Shown here piece after piece: positions 5,449-6,122 of a DNA stretch of 6,122 nucleotides. The position numbers and the translations under genes are program-made. The notes beneath the pieces were generated by a model. That model was given only the letters and a program-made list of their open reading frames with translations, had not been told where the DNA came from and did not search any database. The stretch spans positions 1 to 6,122 of the forward strand of contig CAIQEX010000442.1 of NCBI GenBank assembly GCA_903870955.1, read 5' to 3'. The stretch comes from an uncultured beta proteobacterium (GTDB lineage Bacteria; Pseudomonadota; Gammaproteobacteria; Burkholderiales; Burkholderiaceae_C). Positions within the stretch are counted from its first letter, which is position 1; each line of letters begins with the position of its first letter.

Positions 5449-6122
5449 CTACCGACCTGACTCCCAAAAATAGTCGAACTTCACAGTCGCTCGCAGAGCG
5501 GTGTAGGTGCCATGAATGCCGGCCACATCTTCCTCACCCGACTCGAATCGAATTTCCAGGTTTTCGCTGGGCAGGTAAGCCACCATCAAGGCGCTGCGGT
5601 TGGCCGGTTTGTAAGTACCAAAGCCCGCTTCGGAAGCTACCAAACTTGCCCCCGCTCCATGCAAGTTATGGCTGGCGTAGAGGTTTTCAACACGTACACC
5701 CACTTCGGCACGAGGGAGGAATCGCCAAGTTACGTCGGCCCAGGCACCCTGGTTGTCACCGGTGTAATTGGCTATGCCGTTGGCGGACTGCAACACGCCA
5801 CTGTCGCGGCGCATCCATCCCGCCAGCGACGCAGTAACCGGCCAATCGTGGCTATTCCAACGCAGGCTGGCACCCGTCAGCTCAGAGGCGCCGTCAAAGC
5901 AGACTATTTGTTTGAGCAACGCATCGCACACCGGTGCGGAGTGCGAATGCGCCCCCGTGCTGCTCGTTATAACTGCGCCTCTTCCCTTGGGCTCAAAGCG
6001 GGCATAGAAACCATCCAAGTTCCAGTCGCCCAGCGCGACCCCGGTATGCAAAGACGGAACCATCGCGCTATTACTGGCTCCTGGGAATACCTGACCGTTC
6101 CATAGTCCCGCGTCGACGCTCC
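5449..6122 (-). CDS. Outer-membrane beta-barrel-like protein, C-terminal part (partial)
   Basis: The frame is open from the window edge to a TAG at 5449-5451 and covers 223 residues. An internal Met (codon at 6061-6063) is not a credible start because the open frame SVDAGLWNGQVF lies before it, so the gene begins outside the window. The sequence alternates polar and hydrophobic/aromatic residues in strands separated by Gly/Asn/Asp turns, for example GDWNLDGFYARFEP, GAWADVTWRFLPRAEVGVRV, ALMVAYLPSENLEIRFES and YTALRATVKFDYFW. This is typical of outer-membrane barrels. A loop holds HSHSAP followed by two cysteines eight residues apart (C-DALLKQIV-C), a possible surface disulfide loop. The last strand ends FDYFW but is followed by ESGR, so the terminal aromatic residue typical of many Gram-negative barrels is displaced by four residues. 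The exact family (porin, TonB-dependent receptor or other) cannot be told from this part. Confidence 0.72.
   Translation of the reverse strand, partial: SVDAGLWNGQVFPGASNSAMVPSLHTGVALGDWNLDGFYARFEPKGRGAVITSSTGAHSHSAPVCDALLKQIVCFDGASELTGASLRWNSHDWPVTASLAGWMRRDSGVLQSANGIANYTGDNQGAWADVTWRFLPRAEVGVRVENLYASHNLHGAGASLVASEAGFGTYKPANRSALMVAYLPSENLEIRFESGEEDVAGIHGTYTALRATVKFDYFWESGR

Noticed and set aside
5512..6105. 197-codon + strand frame
   Set aside because: It is antisense to the minus-strand barrel frame, which shows alternating beta-strand patterning and extends to the window edge; the + frame shows no domain.

Overview
The window looks like a piece of a betaproteobacterial chromosome. A Comamonadaceae-like member of the Burkholderiales is my best guess, from the GlmS sequence style, the GC-rich codon use and Gram-negative envelope genes. 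No rRNA, tRNA, CRISPR array, transposase or integrase is visible.

Positions 1-2196 are envelope and sugar-nucleotide housekeeping on the + strand. First comes the C-terminal end of glucose-1-phosphate thymidylyltransferase (rfbA/rmlA, dTDP-sugar synthesis). It is followed by a complete glmS (glucosamine-6-phosphate synthase, the entry to UDP-GlcNAc, peptidoglycan and LPS). A bulged 10-bp hairpin lies just upstream of the glmS ribosome-binding site. Positions 2453-3397 hold a complete homocysteine S-methyltransferase family gene that stands alone.

Positions 3398-4695 are the most unusual part. After a 326-bp non-coding stretch rich in inverted repeats come two closely spaced + strand genes of no established function. 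The first encodes an 87-residue exported peptide whose mature part is mostly eight tandem five-residue repeats (N-K/R-L/I-A-x). The second encodes a 234-residue exported protein with six cysteines. They are in the same reading frame, separated only by a TAG stop and one sense codon. Both carry their own signal peptide, so they probably act together outside the cytoplasm. A 21-nt imperfect direct repeat (3485-3505 and 5030-5050) brackets the pair and may mark the edges of an inserted or duplicated block.

Positions 4696-5448 hold no convincing intact gene and look like decayed sequence. A 35-codon + strand ORF with a good ribosome-binding site resembles the start of an acyl-CoA synthetase. A minus-strand stretch reads as protein-like only if one frameshift is repaired. 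Positions 5449-6122 are the C-terminal 223 residues of a minus-strand outer-membrane beta-barrel-like protein that continues beyond the window.

The clearest functional link is between rfbA and glmS, both supplying cell-envelope sugar precursors. The repeat-peptide/six-cysteine pair is the best candidate for an undescribed system. Its function cannot be read from sequence alone.
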